This document shows, one piece after another, positions 13,001 through 23,000 of a stretch of DNA of 64,000 nucleotides. A program made the position numbers and the translations under genes. Origin of the DNA: Chrysogorgia sp. JL179-B06 (Eukaryota > Cnidaria > Anthozoa > Scleralcyonacea > Chrysogorgiidae). The DNA is taken from assembly GCA_035772405.1 (NCBI GenBank), contig JAYKKM010000415.1:362501-426500 (forward strand), in the 5' to 3' direction. Each line of letters starts with the position of its first letter. Position 1 is the first letter of the stretch. The notes beneath the pieces were generated by a model that saw nothing but the letters and a program-made list of their open reading frames with translations, had not been told where the DNA came from and did not search any database.

Positions 13001-14083
13001 TATTTGCTTCAGATATCCATAGTTCCTCCAGATAAACAAGATGATCTAGTCCTTCAATCTTCTCCAGCGTGTCTTGTCCCATTAGGCACAAAGTACGAAG
13101 GTTGGGAAAAAATGATAAACCAACAATTTCAGGAAATCCTGAGAAAAACATCTCAAGTGTCTCAACTGCTTTACCACTACCATCTTTAAGTTTGTCATAA
13201 CTTATACCATTACATATACACTATGAAAAAAGCAATACAAGAAATACACATATTATATATAATACAATGTTGGAAGTAATTTTATAAAACAATGTTATTG
13301 TACCTATCAACCACACAACCAACAATTCGAGTCTCAAGGGATTAAGCGACCGGTCATTATTTATAGGGTTTACTGGGTCGGGAATATGTTAAAACTAAAT
13401 TCAAATATTTTCATGACCCGCTCTAGCAGGGAATAAAATTTTTGAAGCCCGTCCAAACAAGTGCAATTGGTGAATTTAAAACCTGGTTAATCCTTGTGAG
13501 ATCATGAGCACATGCCACACAATATGAAATATGATTATGGAAATGCATGTGGTTGTTTTGAAAGTTGCATGGCTGGTGCATTTCCACACTGGTGAGACAG
13601 TCTCGTCTCAAAACTTTTAAAATCCTGTTTCACACATGAACAGAAATAGTGTCAGAAGAAAATTTATGGTTTTGTTTTGTCGCACTAATAACACAAACAC
13701 TTTGTGTTTTTATGTGTGCTTGTGCTCATCTTATTGTGTGTTACACTTTTGGTTTTGATAAACAAAAAAATTTCATGCAGGATGAATGGTCTGGTAAAAT
13801 TTGGCTAACAAATAATTTTCATGTAGTTAATATTGCATGCTGGACATTCATATATATGCTGGCATATTGTATTATATTAACGCATTGCATTATACCAACT
13901 GTATCAACATGGATAGTAACAAGTCTTTTCAAAATAGGCTTTTGCTATTCATAACAAATAGTTTGTTTATAGCAAGTTGCTAGGGCAAAAGTTGTAATTC
14001 AATAGATTATCCTTTAAACGACTTACAAGCTCCTCTATAATTTTCTCTTGTTTTTCAGATAACAGAGTAACATTTTCCTGCAT
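1023..14083 (-). CDS. LRRC9: LRRC9 (leucine-rich repeat-containing protein 9), 5' two-thirds, 16 exons, incomplete at left edge
   Basis: Minus-strand exons in transcript order: 14083-14027, 13220-12996, 12089-11949, 11270-11207, 11133-11063, 10068-9886, 8171-8016, 7875-7715, 7631-7500, 6462-6408, 6325-6198, 6106-5979, 3977-3785, 3112-2908, 1692-1559, 1209-1023. They total 2220 nt (740 codons) with phases matching at every junction. Residues about 45-245 are leucine-rich repeats (e.g. GLDGLSNLKDLNLSNNMIS). Residues 248-352 are charged and helical (KKKMYYNMRVKTLERNL). Residues about 353-633 match the region between the LRR blocks of vertebrate LRRC9 (SCYDLVLSRFC, VIAKVFVGD, VFDGDLVLPEYVVDFEYL). 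A second LRR block starts near residue 680. The start is the first Met after the intergenic region and is followed by EKIIEELCICNGISY, as in the family. The acceptors of exons 12 and 13 are weak and the exon 5 donor is gttaaa. LRRC9 is associated with ciliated cells, but its function is little known. The 3' third is off-window. Confidence 0.9.
1304..1429. repeat. 21-bp tandem repeat, six copies, each with an E-box-like core
   Basis: The unit ttgttcacgtgaagcgact recurs at 1307, 1328, 1349, 1370, 1391 and 1412. Five copies hold CACGTG and one holds CACATG. It lies in the LRRC9 intron between exons 15 and 16. Confidence 0.9.
2640..2790. repeat. Dispersed repeat fragment
   Basis: Contains gctcaaaacgtcagtatttcgt and a following caccttttcactttgct block. 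Both recur at about 47100-47170, so this is a member of a local interspersed family. It is in an LRRC9 intron. Confidence 0.5.
3262..3650. repeat. 87-bp tandem repeat with tRNA-like A-box core
   Basis: The block gatgatgagtgaaggttaca recurs near 3296, 3374, 3461 and 3548, with a degenerate copy near 3635; the spacing is mostly 87 bp. Each unit holds gagatgctctaac.attgagct, the complement of a tRNA-type A box (AGCTCAatgGTtAGAGC). Because 87 is a multiple of three the array stays open on the minus strand; I do not consider it a gene. Related units occur at 40,690-41,060 and 48,110-48,185. Confidence 0.85.
4343..4482. repeat. Small palindromic repeat
   Basis: Left arm gtgacgtcaaagactcaacacgtg and right arm cacgtgttgagtctctgacgtcac (each shown loosely) are inverted copies around an AT-rich centre, a foldback MITE signature. 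It lies in an LRRC9 intron. Confidence 0.75.
4999..5192. mobile_element. Foldback MITE with CAACCTCGTACYCAGGGTCTT termini, copy 1
   Basis: Begins caacctcgtactcagggtct and ends agaccctgggtatgaggttg, inverted ends around a GC-rich centre that is much richer in GC than its surroundings. Two other members with the same ends are at 10,924-10,988 and 46,550-47,038. Confidence 0.8.
5537..5850. mobile_element. Long-TIR foldback MITE, copy 1
   Basis: The ends tacgtattcgtaatatttgg and ccaaatattacggatatgta are inverted. The whole element is close to a palindrome (gccgaaaatttcatcttc answered by gaagatgaaattttcgg). No transposase is encoded. A second copy is at 14,916-15,196. It lies in an LRRC9 intron. 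Confidence 0.9.
6506..7440. repeat. Purine-rich minisatellite (about 0.9 kb)
   Basis: On the plus strand it is nearly pure A/G with scattered c and t: units like ggcagggcatggcat give way to ggaagggaaaggga. It fills almost all of the LRRC9 intron between exons 9 and 10 (6463-7499). The 290-codon open frame on the minus strand is a product of composition (Pro/Ser/Leu/Phe/Cys only). Confidence 0.95.
9325..9470. repeat. Direct repeats of acttttacttaagta
   Basis: Four or five imperfect copies of cttttacttttacttaagta. Simple interspersed repeat in an LRRC9 intron; similar motifs are common in non-autonomous DNA transposons (inference). Confidence 0.75.
9480..9854 (+). pseudogene. Degraded non-LTR retrotransposon reverse-transcriptase end
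   Basis: The plus-strand frame from 9606 reads SDEIERIQRHAMRIVFPD, then SSRRELLSAHLFNDI and HKLAELLPP. These are the landmarks downstream of the RT palm in CR1/Jockey-clade LINEs. The upstream part is frame-disrupted. It is a dead fragment in the LRRC9 intron, antisense to the gene. Confidence 0.75.
10268..10716. mobile_element. Foldback element, about 450 bp
   Basis: The ends ccaacaaattgtatgttttt and the complement near 10690-10716 (aacatacgatttgttggggg) are inverted, as are the internal gggaaaatgacgtaacagaac and ctgttctgtgacgtcatttt blocks. Non-coding MITE in an LRRC9 intron. Confidence 0.85.
10924..10988. mobile_element. Minimal CAACCTCGTACC MITE, copy 2
   Basis: A 65-bp hairpin: caacctcgtaccagggtctt, then a GC-rich loop, then aagaccctgggtacgaggtt. 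It appears to be the same family as 4999-5192 with almost all the interior deleted. Confidence 0.85.
12284..12920. mobile_element. Foldback element, about 0.6 kb
   Basis: Left arm gaccatggtccattacaaat is mirrored by right arm atttgtaatagaccatggtc. Nested inner arms carry gataattttttggaggatgc and its complement, and several attagacaacgag/ctcattgtctaat stems. Non-coding; in the LRRC9 intron between exons 2 and 3. Confidence 0.9.
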
Positions 14084-14915
14084 GGCTGACTGATATTATC
14101 GACGAGTAAGATCATCCATCTTTGGGACAAATTAAACAACAACAGGACGCCATCTTGTATCCTATCCCGTATCGGAATCAACCGGAACGGAGGTCGGAAA
14201 TAAGCGGAAACTTGGTTTGTATGTATTCGTATACTTATTTTTCACATGGCTCGGTTTGCTTTGTTCTTTTCAGGGAATATATTCAATAGCCTTTGTACAT
14301 TGACTGTCTGAAAAGCTGGTGGCGGTTTTTGATTGTAACAGGGGAGTGCGAGGCTGAAAACAATTAATAACTAATAATGGCAAAACAATAGATTAATATT
14401 CCCCTCCAAAAACATCAAGCACGCTTAAACAATACACACTTTAATAGGCGTTATAACACGTATCCACCGTCTTTACCAAGTACTATAACGAACACAATTT
14501 AAATTTGACACTTTATAATCCCACTTGGTACGTTCATACTTTGTTATATTATTTCATCTCGTTGTCTTTGCATTACAAATCATCCACTAAAAAAATCATT
14601 TATTTTCTCTTGCGACTCCTGTCCGGGGCTACGGGTCTCAAAATAATCTATACATTGTGACAAATTACAATAAATATTTAACAATTGATATAATTAAAGA
14701 CCAGAACAATTGAACGTCAGACATCAAGATAAACTCGTTTTCTGTTGGTATTTGTAATATATTGCTTTGTAAAACACATTTCCCATGGTGAATGACATGC
14801 GCAATGTCGGATAGTTCAGAGTAAAAATATGAAAATTAAAAAAGAAGCATAATGTTTACAGATATTTATATTCTACTTCTTTCTTAAAGTGCCTATCTAA
14901 CGTTTGGCGATTTTA
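14084..14915. other. Upstream region of LRRC9, no gene seen
   Basis: Holds the presumed LRRC9 promoter (5' of the Met codon at 14083) and AT-rich DNA. I see no convincing exon on either strand. Confidence 0.5.
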
Positions 14916-15196
14916 CATATCCGTAATATTTGGGTCTTCCTGAGCAAAATTGTAATATATCTTGTCAGCCGAAAATTTCATCTTCATGGTCTTTTTTGCT
15001 GTTAAATTTATCGGATGTGATGACACAAGAGGCATTTTTGGCAAGTAACAAAAGAAAACTGGTTTGGAATGCCTCTTGTGACATCACATCTGATAACTTT
15101 GACAGCGAAAAACGCCATGAAGATGAAATTTTCGGCTGACAATATATATTATGATTCTGCTCAGGAAGACCCAAATATTACGGATATGTAAAATCC
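14916..15196. mobile_element. Long-TIR foldback MITE, copy 2
   Basis: Same family as 5537-5850. It shares tccgtaatatttgggtcttc at one end, gaagacccaaatattacgga at the other, and the gcattttt.ggcaagtaac centre. Confidence 0.9.
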
Positions 15197-15312
15197 ACAA
15201 ACGTAAGATAGACACCTTAACTCAGCTAACAGTTCTTGTAAGATCTATCCAACATTACCATTGCATGGTAAATGCGTTTTCCAAATAAATTTTATAAATT
15301 TCGCCATCTTCT

Positions 15313-15632
15313 TTGTGTACCAGACCATAGTTAGAAGGATTTATGGTGAAGGAAAATTTCGAGTGTTGGAATACATACATTTTAATACCAAACCGGGACC
15401 AGTTGCGAAAAATGCAACTCAGTTAAGGCCTTCCGGCTGGGAATTGAATCCGCGACCCTGCGACGCTAGTGCAGTGCTCTGACCACTGAGCTACGGAAGC
15501 CGTTGCCGAGAGCCTAGTCACGAGTTCTGTATATATGGTGGTGGTAATGCCGGGATAAGATTTGGTCTTAAAATGTATGTATTCCAACACTCGAAATTTT
15601 CCTTCATCATAAATCCTTTCAACATGTAGTTT
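15313..15632 (-). mobile_element. tRNA-headed SINE flanked by inverted arms, copy 1
   Basis: The minus strand of 15429-15502 reads as a tRNA-like head with an A box (TAGCTCAGTGGTCAGAGC) and B box (GGATTCAATTCC). Arms ggaaaatttcgagtgttgga and tccaacactcgaaattttcc lie on either side. A sister copy is at 29,480-29,700 and a partial one at 28,530-28,690. No intact tRNA cloverleaf is claimed. Confidence 0.8.
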
Positions 15633-15879
15633 GATCGAGTGAAATGCCAAATATTACCTATAACATAGTGAGAAGGGATGGTTTGGAAGATCCGCAAAAG
15701 TCATTGTTCTATGAATCTGTTGTTCACTTTCACGATCACTGAACGTATTGTATTTTATATATAATGAAGCAGTCCCTTCGTCGTCACGTGTTGTGAGTCC
15801 TTCGCCGTCACGTGTCCATATAATTTCCTTTCAATAACATTCGCGACAGCAACTCTCCAAGATCAATATAAATTCCCTC

Positions 15880-16680
15880 ACAGTTGGAGAGTCTAACATT
15901 ACACCATTAAAGAGTGTTCGTAATCTGGGGGCATGGTTTGACAACAGCATGTCTATGGATGTTCATATCGGGAAAGTGTGCAGTAAGGCCTTTAGAGGAC
16001 TTTATAACATCCGACAGATTAGAAAATATATCTCTGTTGACTCTACAAAGACACTTATTCATGCTTTTGTGACATCTCATTTAGACTATTGCAACTCACT
16101 TCTCTATAGTCTCCCTCAGTACCAACTTCAACGTCTACAGAAGGTCCTGAATGCTGCAGCCCGATTAACGTGCTTGATTTCAAGGTTTGATCACATCACA
16201 CCAATCTTAATTCAACTTCATTGGCTACCCATTAAATATCGCCGGATAGAATTTAAGATTGCACTGTTAATGGTATGTCGCCTGCTTATATCTCTGAGCT
16301 ATTAGTAAGAAAACCCGTGACTGCTTATCAGCTCAGGTCTAATGACCAACACCTACTTTTCGTTCCGCGAACAAGAGCAAAGACGTTTGGAGACAGAGAG
16401 TTTGCATATGCTGGACCTAAAGTATGGAACTCATTACCACTGAACATTAGAAACTGTGCAAACATTAATAATTTTAAAAGTCTTTTAAAAACACTTTTTT
16501 AGAATATCATATAACTTATAATAAGTTTATTTTACTCTTATTTTTTTGACTAGGGACAATTGTTTATCGTTTTATCTATACATATCTTAGAATTTTTGTA
16601 TTTTAATATTGTAAAGCGCTTCAGAATATTTTCAGATAGTTGAAAGCGCTATAGAAATTAAAGTTATGATTATTATTATG
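15880..16680 (+). pseudogene. 3' end of a CR1/L2-like LINE (reverse transcriptase C-terminus and tail)
   Basis: The frame at 15949-16270 reads HAFVTSHLDYCNSLLYSLPQ, LQKVLNAAARL, then LHWLPIKYRRIEFKIALL. A shifted frame continues from 16275 with FGDREFAYAGPKVWNSLP and ends at 16502. These are RT C-terminal landmarks of CR1/L2-type LINEs. The frameshift and the missing 5' part make it a dead copy. Downstream, gtaaagcgct...gaaagcgctatagaaat followed by a tattattat tail looks like the LINE 3' end. Confidence 0.85.
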
Positions 16681-17042
16681 ACCATTGCGTCATCTTGAAA
16701 GACAATGGAGATTCCAAACCATCCCCTCTAATAACTCCAGACAGACACATAGTCACATTAATGTTTTCTCAAAATTCAGAAGCTTTACTGGTAGCAAAAA
16801 CCCGAACCACATCTAAACAGAATACTCCATTGATGCATAGGACGATTTCCACGATTTTCCAAGGGGAAAACATTATGCAATTTATTTTTCAGCCGAAATA
16901 AATAGTTGAAAATGTTCAACTTTTTCTGATGTGTTTTGCGGAAAATTCTCACTTTTTTTGGAAAATAGATTTAATGTCAACCAGAACTTATCTTTTCCCA
17001 CAGTTCCAACGAATGACAGGCTAAATACAACTGTCAGTTTGA

Positions 17043-20000
17043 TCAACAGAAGCTTTTCGCACAACGATGAACTACATCACGACTGTCTGAACTCCTCAGT
17101 TCATAAACGCTATCAATTGCTGCCGCGATAACGGTCTTGTCGGAATCCGATCTTGGGAGAGTGACATAACACGATGTAGAAGAATCTACGTCACCATTAC
17201 TCGCGCTCATGCCCTTTTCCGGGACACTCGGCTTCGCCAATGAGGCTTGTTGGACCGCGGGCAGAAAGGGAAATTCGCCAATGTTATTCGAGCTGTAATC
17301 ACGATTCGGGAATCTCTGTGAGACCGCAGAAGAAAAACCAGTAGCAACGTTCGGCGATATAGATTTTTTAACGAGCTCACTTCCATTGCGCGATAGGTTA
17401 ATTGATTCGTGGCGAGACGCTACGGTTTCTTCCGACGACGACTCTCGACGTCTCTCCGAAAAACGAGGTTTGAGAAATTGGACAATTCTTTCAACGGAAG
17501 TTGCGAAGAGGGAGGTCTTCGACGAAGTAGGAGCATCTTGGACTGAGGAGGTTACACACGCCACAACGTCTTCGACCGTCTGGAATGGTTTCAAGCATTT
17601 TCTTGTCGCTGTTTTACAAGAGGTGTTAACATCGCTTGCTGTCAATGGGGTTTTATTTTCTTCGTTAGAATGAGGTATCAACAATACAGACGATTTACTA
17701 ATACTTCTTGCAGCTCTTTCAATAATTTCAAAACCTTTTTCACCACTTTCCTGTGTGTACAGGTTTGGTTTCGAGTCGAGAAACTCCATAAAAGGTGGAC
17801 GAGATAATAATGGGGTATTATCCACTACACACTTCTCTCTTGGACGAGATAATGTGGTATTATCCACCACACACTTCTCTCTTGGACCGCCATTTGATCC
17901 AGGTAACGTCATCGACGAACTAGGCCCAACGCTACTCGTGGCGGGGTATCTTCGCTTATTGATAGGTTTCCGTCGGTGACACTTCGGACAGACTTTGCAT
18001 GCAGGGATGTACTTAGTTATAACACAATCATCGTCATCAACAGTAGCAGCGCCCTCAAAATTCTTCAATACCTTAGTTTCTTGTTTACATTCAAGATTCT
18101 CGGAATCATTGTCGTCAGCAGTAGCAGCGCCCTCAAAATTCTTCAATACCTTAGTTTCTTGTTTACATTCAAGATTCTCGGAATCATCGTCATCAACAGT
18201 AGCAGCGCCCTCAAAATTCTTCAATACCTTAGTTTCTTGTCTACATTCAAGAATCTCGGAATCATCGTCATCAGCAGTAGCAGCGCCCTCAAAATTCTTC
18301 AATACCTTAGTTTCTTGTTTACATTCAAGATTCTCGGAATGTTTCCGCTTAACAACTCTGTTGTTCTGCGTAGCAGCGGTCCCTGCAGCCAACGCCCTCT
18401 GTACGATACGCTTGGTTTCCGAATTGAGATCCAAACCACGAAAATCGTCGCTCGCCCGTTTCTTTAATCCTCTTAGCACATCAGAGAGGTCTATCTCATC
18501 GTCACACTCATTGCGCCTGCGTTTCCTCTGCGGCTCCGCGATGGTCTTCCTCGAGGAGCTCCAAGAACATGTATCTATATAACACAAACGTCATCATCAG
18601 TAGCAGCCCTCTGGGAGCGGAGATAAGGGAGCTGTCATTAATTCCACCAGGGAGGGGCAGAAGGAAAGGTGCTGGGCCATGAAACTATAAATCAAAAGTT
18701 GGTGGGGCTACGAAAACATTTGGAAAACCTTTGATGCGCCATGAAACCTTTTTGATTAGTATCAAAAGTAATCGAAAACAAATATTTATAACATAGGAAT
18801 TGATATACGCTATGTAAGTCCAAGAAATATCCATATCACACCCAAATAAAAGTTGTTTTGAGAACCCCTTGCCCCCGGAAATTATGTACATGGTTTCAGT
18901 GGTTCGAGACTAAGAATTCAGGAATGCGAAAACCCGGCTGAAAACAGTGGATTGTTTTCCTTGCTCGAAATGGCAGACTACCGTCAGTTTCCAGCACTCA
19001 GTGTTGTCGGTATGAATGAAAATTGGAAATTTAATATGTGCTGGTCCACGAAACTAAAACAAAATGTATAGTTGGGTCATGAAACTTTAACAAGTATTTT
19101 CAGTTCTCCAGGGTGAATTAACGGCAGCTCCATAAGACCCACAAAGTTGTCTATCTACCTGGCGAGTTGAGGTCAGCTATGGAAATCAACTCATCTGAAG
19201 GTAATGGCGGCGGTTTGTCTCTACACGGAGATTCACTTTCGTGCACAGGTTGACACGTTGGACACAATAACAACGGGGGATGGCTTCTCCATTGTTTACA
19301 ACCAACATGGATTCCATATTGACCACAGCTGTCACATAGCACTATTTCCCAAGAACTGAAAGCAAAATAGAAATTTGAAAACAAAGAAATATATGTTATT
19401 TAACGAGGTCGGTATCGAAAACATTTTCCCGAGGTTTCAGAAACTGCCCGAGGCCGTAGGCCGAGGATCGTTTGTGAGACCGAGGGAAAATATTTTTCTA
19501 TACGGACCTACTACAACGGCACCTCACCCAGTATCGTCAGAGAAATCACTTCCATGTGGACATTGACAAGCGGAACTATCACATCTGCTGTATTTTTCCA
19601 ATAATTCTGCAAAGTTACCACCACCTTCCCAAGCTGCGTCCCTAAATAGCAGATAAGTTGGACAACCCCATACTTCTAATTTGGTCTACTGAATGAACAA
19701 TTCATAGTACTTTGGATGATAATCGATGCAGGTGTACAATAGAGTAGAGTAGAGTAGAGCAGAGCAGAGCAGAGCAGAGCAGAGCACAGTGAAGTACGGC
19801 ACGGCACGGCACGGCACGGCACGGCACGGCACGGCACGGTACAGTACAGCGTAGTGCAGTACAACACACCACAGTAGAGTAGAGTAGAGTAGAGTAGAGT
19901 AGAGTAGAGTAGAGTAGAGTAGAGTAGAGTAGAGTAGAAAACCACAAGTTTGTTCGCCTGCAAAAAGGTCAATTCTTAAACACATTTTACCTGTCTGGCA

Positions 20001-23000
20001 CATAGATTCCCATTTCTTTCATATCGTTTTTGAATTGTTCACTATTGTTACACACAGCACAGCGGAAGAAATAACCACTCACTAACGCTTGTTTCTATAA
20101 ACGAAGAAACTCAAAATAAGTCAGGATGCACCATTCGAGTCTACAGGTCCGATGAACGAGCTGCACCTCTCGCTCTCATCAACTTTGAACATGCTGAGCT
20201 CAATTTTTTATGAGAGTCAGTGAGTTTCGGAGAGGTCAAGAAACCCTGTGCAAGAAGGTTTGTAAACTACTTGATAATGCCGGTTTAAGGCCATAGTTCT
20301 TAATTTCCTTAATAATTCTTTTCTTCTACCACTTTTACGTGTTATAACAGAAACTTAGAGAAAAATCATTTCTACAACTTGCAATATTTTACATTTTTTA
20401 TGAATGTTTCTTCAAATAACACGTCAAAGAATATGGGAAACGACCTTTCTTTATCATAATAAACCCTGTTAGCTGTTTCTTTTTCCCTAAAATACCATGT
20501 TTTCTTGTATAAAGTTACTAGTTGCGAAAAATAAAAAAATATCTTTGTCAAAAGGTTCTAGAAAAAGTTGTGCAATGCGGTTTTTACTCAACTCGTAAAT
20601 TTGTCACAATGAGTAAGAGGTGATCTGCGATATGCCATACCTTCTATAAAACAAGACTGGGAAGTTTTTACTGAGGAAAGAATTACTGAGGAATTACCTT
20701 AAACATATTGAGCGCCAGGTAGATAAATATCAGTATTGAATGTGTTCTGGAGAGCGACAAAGTATCTTGATTTTAAATAATTTTTAAAGAGACTATATTT
20801 GTTACTTTCTTTTGTTTGATCGGAGAGTGTGTTCCAAAGTCTACATGATCTTATGAAAAAACTTTTGTAAACATGGCAGAGCGGAGAGGAAGGGTGAGCA
20901 CACAATTTATCCTGGTCAGCGGCAAGCAATCGACTTCTGGACGATCCTTTTATTAGTAGTATTAAGGTTAGTAATTGGATTTTTACTTAGTTTTCTTGTG
21001 TCGCAGGGGTTAGGGTTAGAAAACCCATTGGGCGAGGTGTTAGGGTTAGGATCGAAGTTGTTTTTGGGTTAGCATGCAAGGCATCTTTCGCGGGTACTAA
21101 AAAATATCGTCCAGAAGACGATTGCTCGCCGCTGACCGCGATAAATGGCGTGCTCGTCCTCCTCCGCCAGTGGTGTAACGTTTCCCAATTAGTGAAAAAG
21201 CTACAAAACACGGTGGAAGATATTACGTTGTTTGTCCTCCTAACAATACACACGTAAAAACGCCACAGACCTTGCACCTTCAGGCCTGATACAGGTATGA
21301 TATCATAGCTGTATCACACTGTTGTCGCCAACAGACTGTTCAGAACTGACGGTATCAGATTGGAACAGTCTGTTGGGTTGTCAGGGCTGTATCAGTCTGA
21401 TATAACAGAATGTTTTTTGCGAAATTGTGATGTACACTGATGATATAACAGCGCTGATGCAAGTTGTTGGTATCAGATAAATCAGGACTGATGAATACAG
21501 ATGATAAGGCATCAGTACTGATACTGACTGTGACCATCATAGCTGTTACAGGGGTCGCTACATTATCCTGAACAGACCTGATATCAGTGCTGTTGAATGC
21601 TGTAACAGAACATGCGTTTTTCCGTGTGTAGTTGCCGAATCGCTTGACATTTTTTAAACTTTAAAAATACGCCCTCTATTTATATATTTATCTCTCTATT
21701 ATACAATTTTCGTAGTACCCTGAGTCAACAGATCTATAGCTTAGCAATAAATAATTTGCGTGGTGTATCCACCAAATTCTATATACCAACACACTCATCA
21801 TCACACTGACGTTCAATCAACCATGACTACCTGCACACAAGCTCGATGGAACCACGTGTCTTTGCAGCAGGGTGTGGTGAGGGTCTCTGGCAAGCGACAA
21901 CAAGGAACCTCTGCCAAGCAGATGGTGCATGTCGTAGAGTTGGTCAGGTTGAGGGATGAAGAGCTGGAGATGCTTTGACGAGGGCGATGGGTATAACAAA
22001 ATGCACTGAAAATAGAAAACATTAAGCCAATAATGATATCAAATAAGACAGTTCGTAATGTCGACTGCGCATCAAAATGATGTGTTCTGCGTCGGGGATA
22101 AAACTTATTTCAATTCATAACATCAGGCTAAAGCCACAATAGATATTTGCATTTCTATTTACACCTGCAAATTCGTTATACTGAATTCCCCAGCCTGATG
22201 TTATGAATTGAAATAAGTTTTATCCCGACGCAGAACGCGTCATTTTGATGCGTTATTATAATGCGTTATTATAGTGTGCTAGGGCCAAAAATTCCGCATT
22301 AAAGAGTGTCAACCGTGACGCATTGCACGCTTGGTCGGCCATTTTTCGAAGCATGGAATTCCCTTGGTGAACTCATCCATAAATATCTTGTCAATCCTCG
22401 ATATAAATTGCTCATTTTGTCTTTTAATTGAAAGAAGATATACCTTAGAAAGTAATTATTTTTGCATTTTTCAAAAAATTCAACGTTTTCTTGAGTTCGT
22501 TTCGAATAATATCAGCCTTGACTGACGCGAAGCGTGGAAAACGAAGTGACGAGGTTCAAACAAAAAAATCAGGTTCCGAGTCGACGTATTTGGATTGTGA
22601 TAAATAAGAAAGCCTATATAGGGTTTTCTGAGAAGACTCGGTGAATTTCCGGAGTATTTAGCTACCACGTCAAGTTGGCAAAAACACTTCGTTATCGTAC
22701 GGAAAGATAAACAATATAAACATGCAATGCACGACGGTTGACATTCTCACTCTTTTAAGTTCAATATCTGCATGTATTCATGTTTTTGATTGATTTCTTG
22801 TTGTGGTTTATCAATAATGCGTCCAAGAAGAGTACATGTAGGAGTTAAAAGAAGAGAAAGAAGAAAAAGGAAGAGAATGAGAACGAGGCAGAGGAAGACA
22901 ACAATAAAATAGAAAAAAGTCAACAAAAAAGAGCAACAAAATCAAGAAGAAAACGTATCGAAATGAAAGGGAAAATATTTCATTTTATACAAATACCGAA

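Noticed and set aside
17976..18582. Plus-strand frames of 163 and 195 codons
   Set aside because: Antisense shadows of the 78-bp coding repeats; they are open because the repeat length is a multiple of three.
19675..20003. Cys/Thr/Leu-rich minus-strand frames of 81-105 codons
   Set aside because: Three frames are open at once because of the pentanucleotide repeat.
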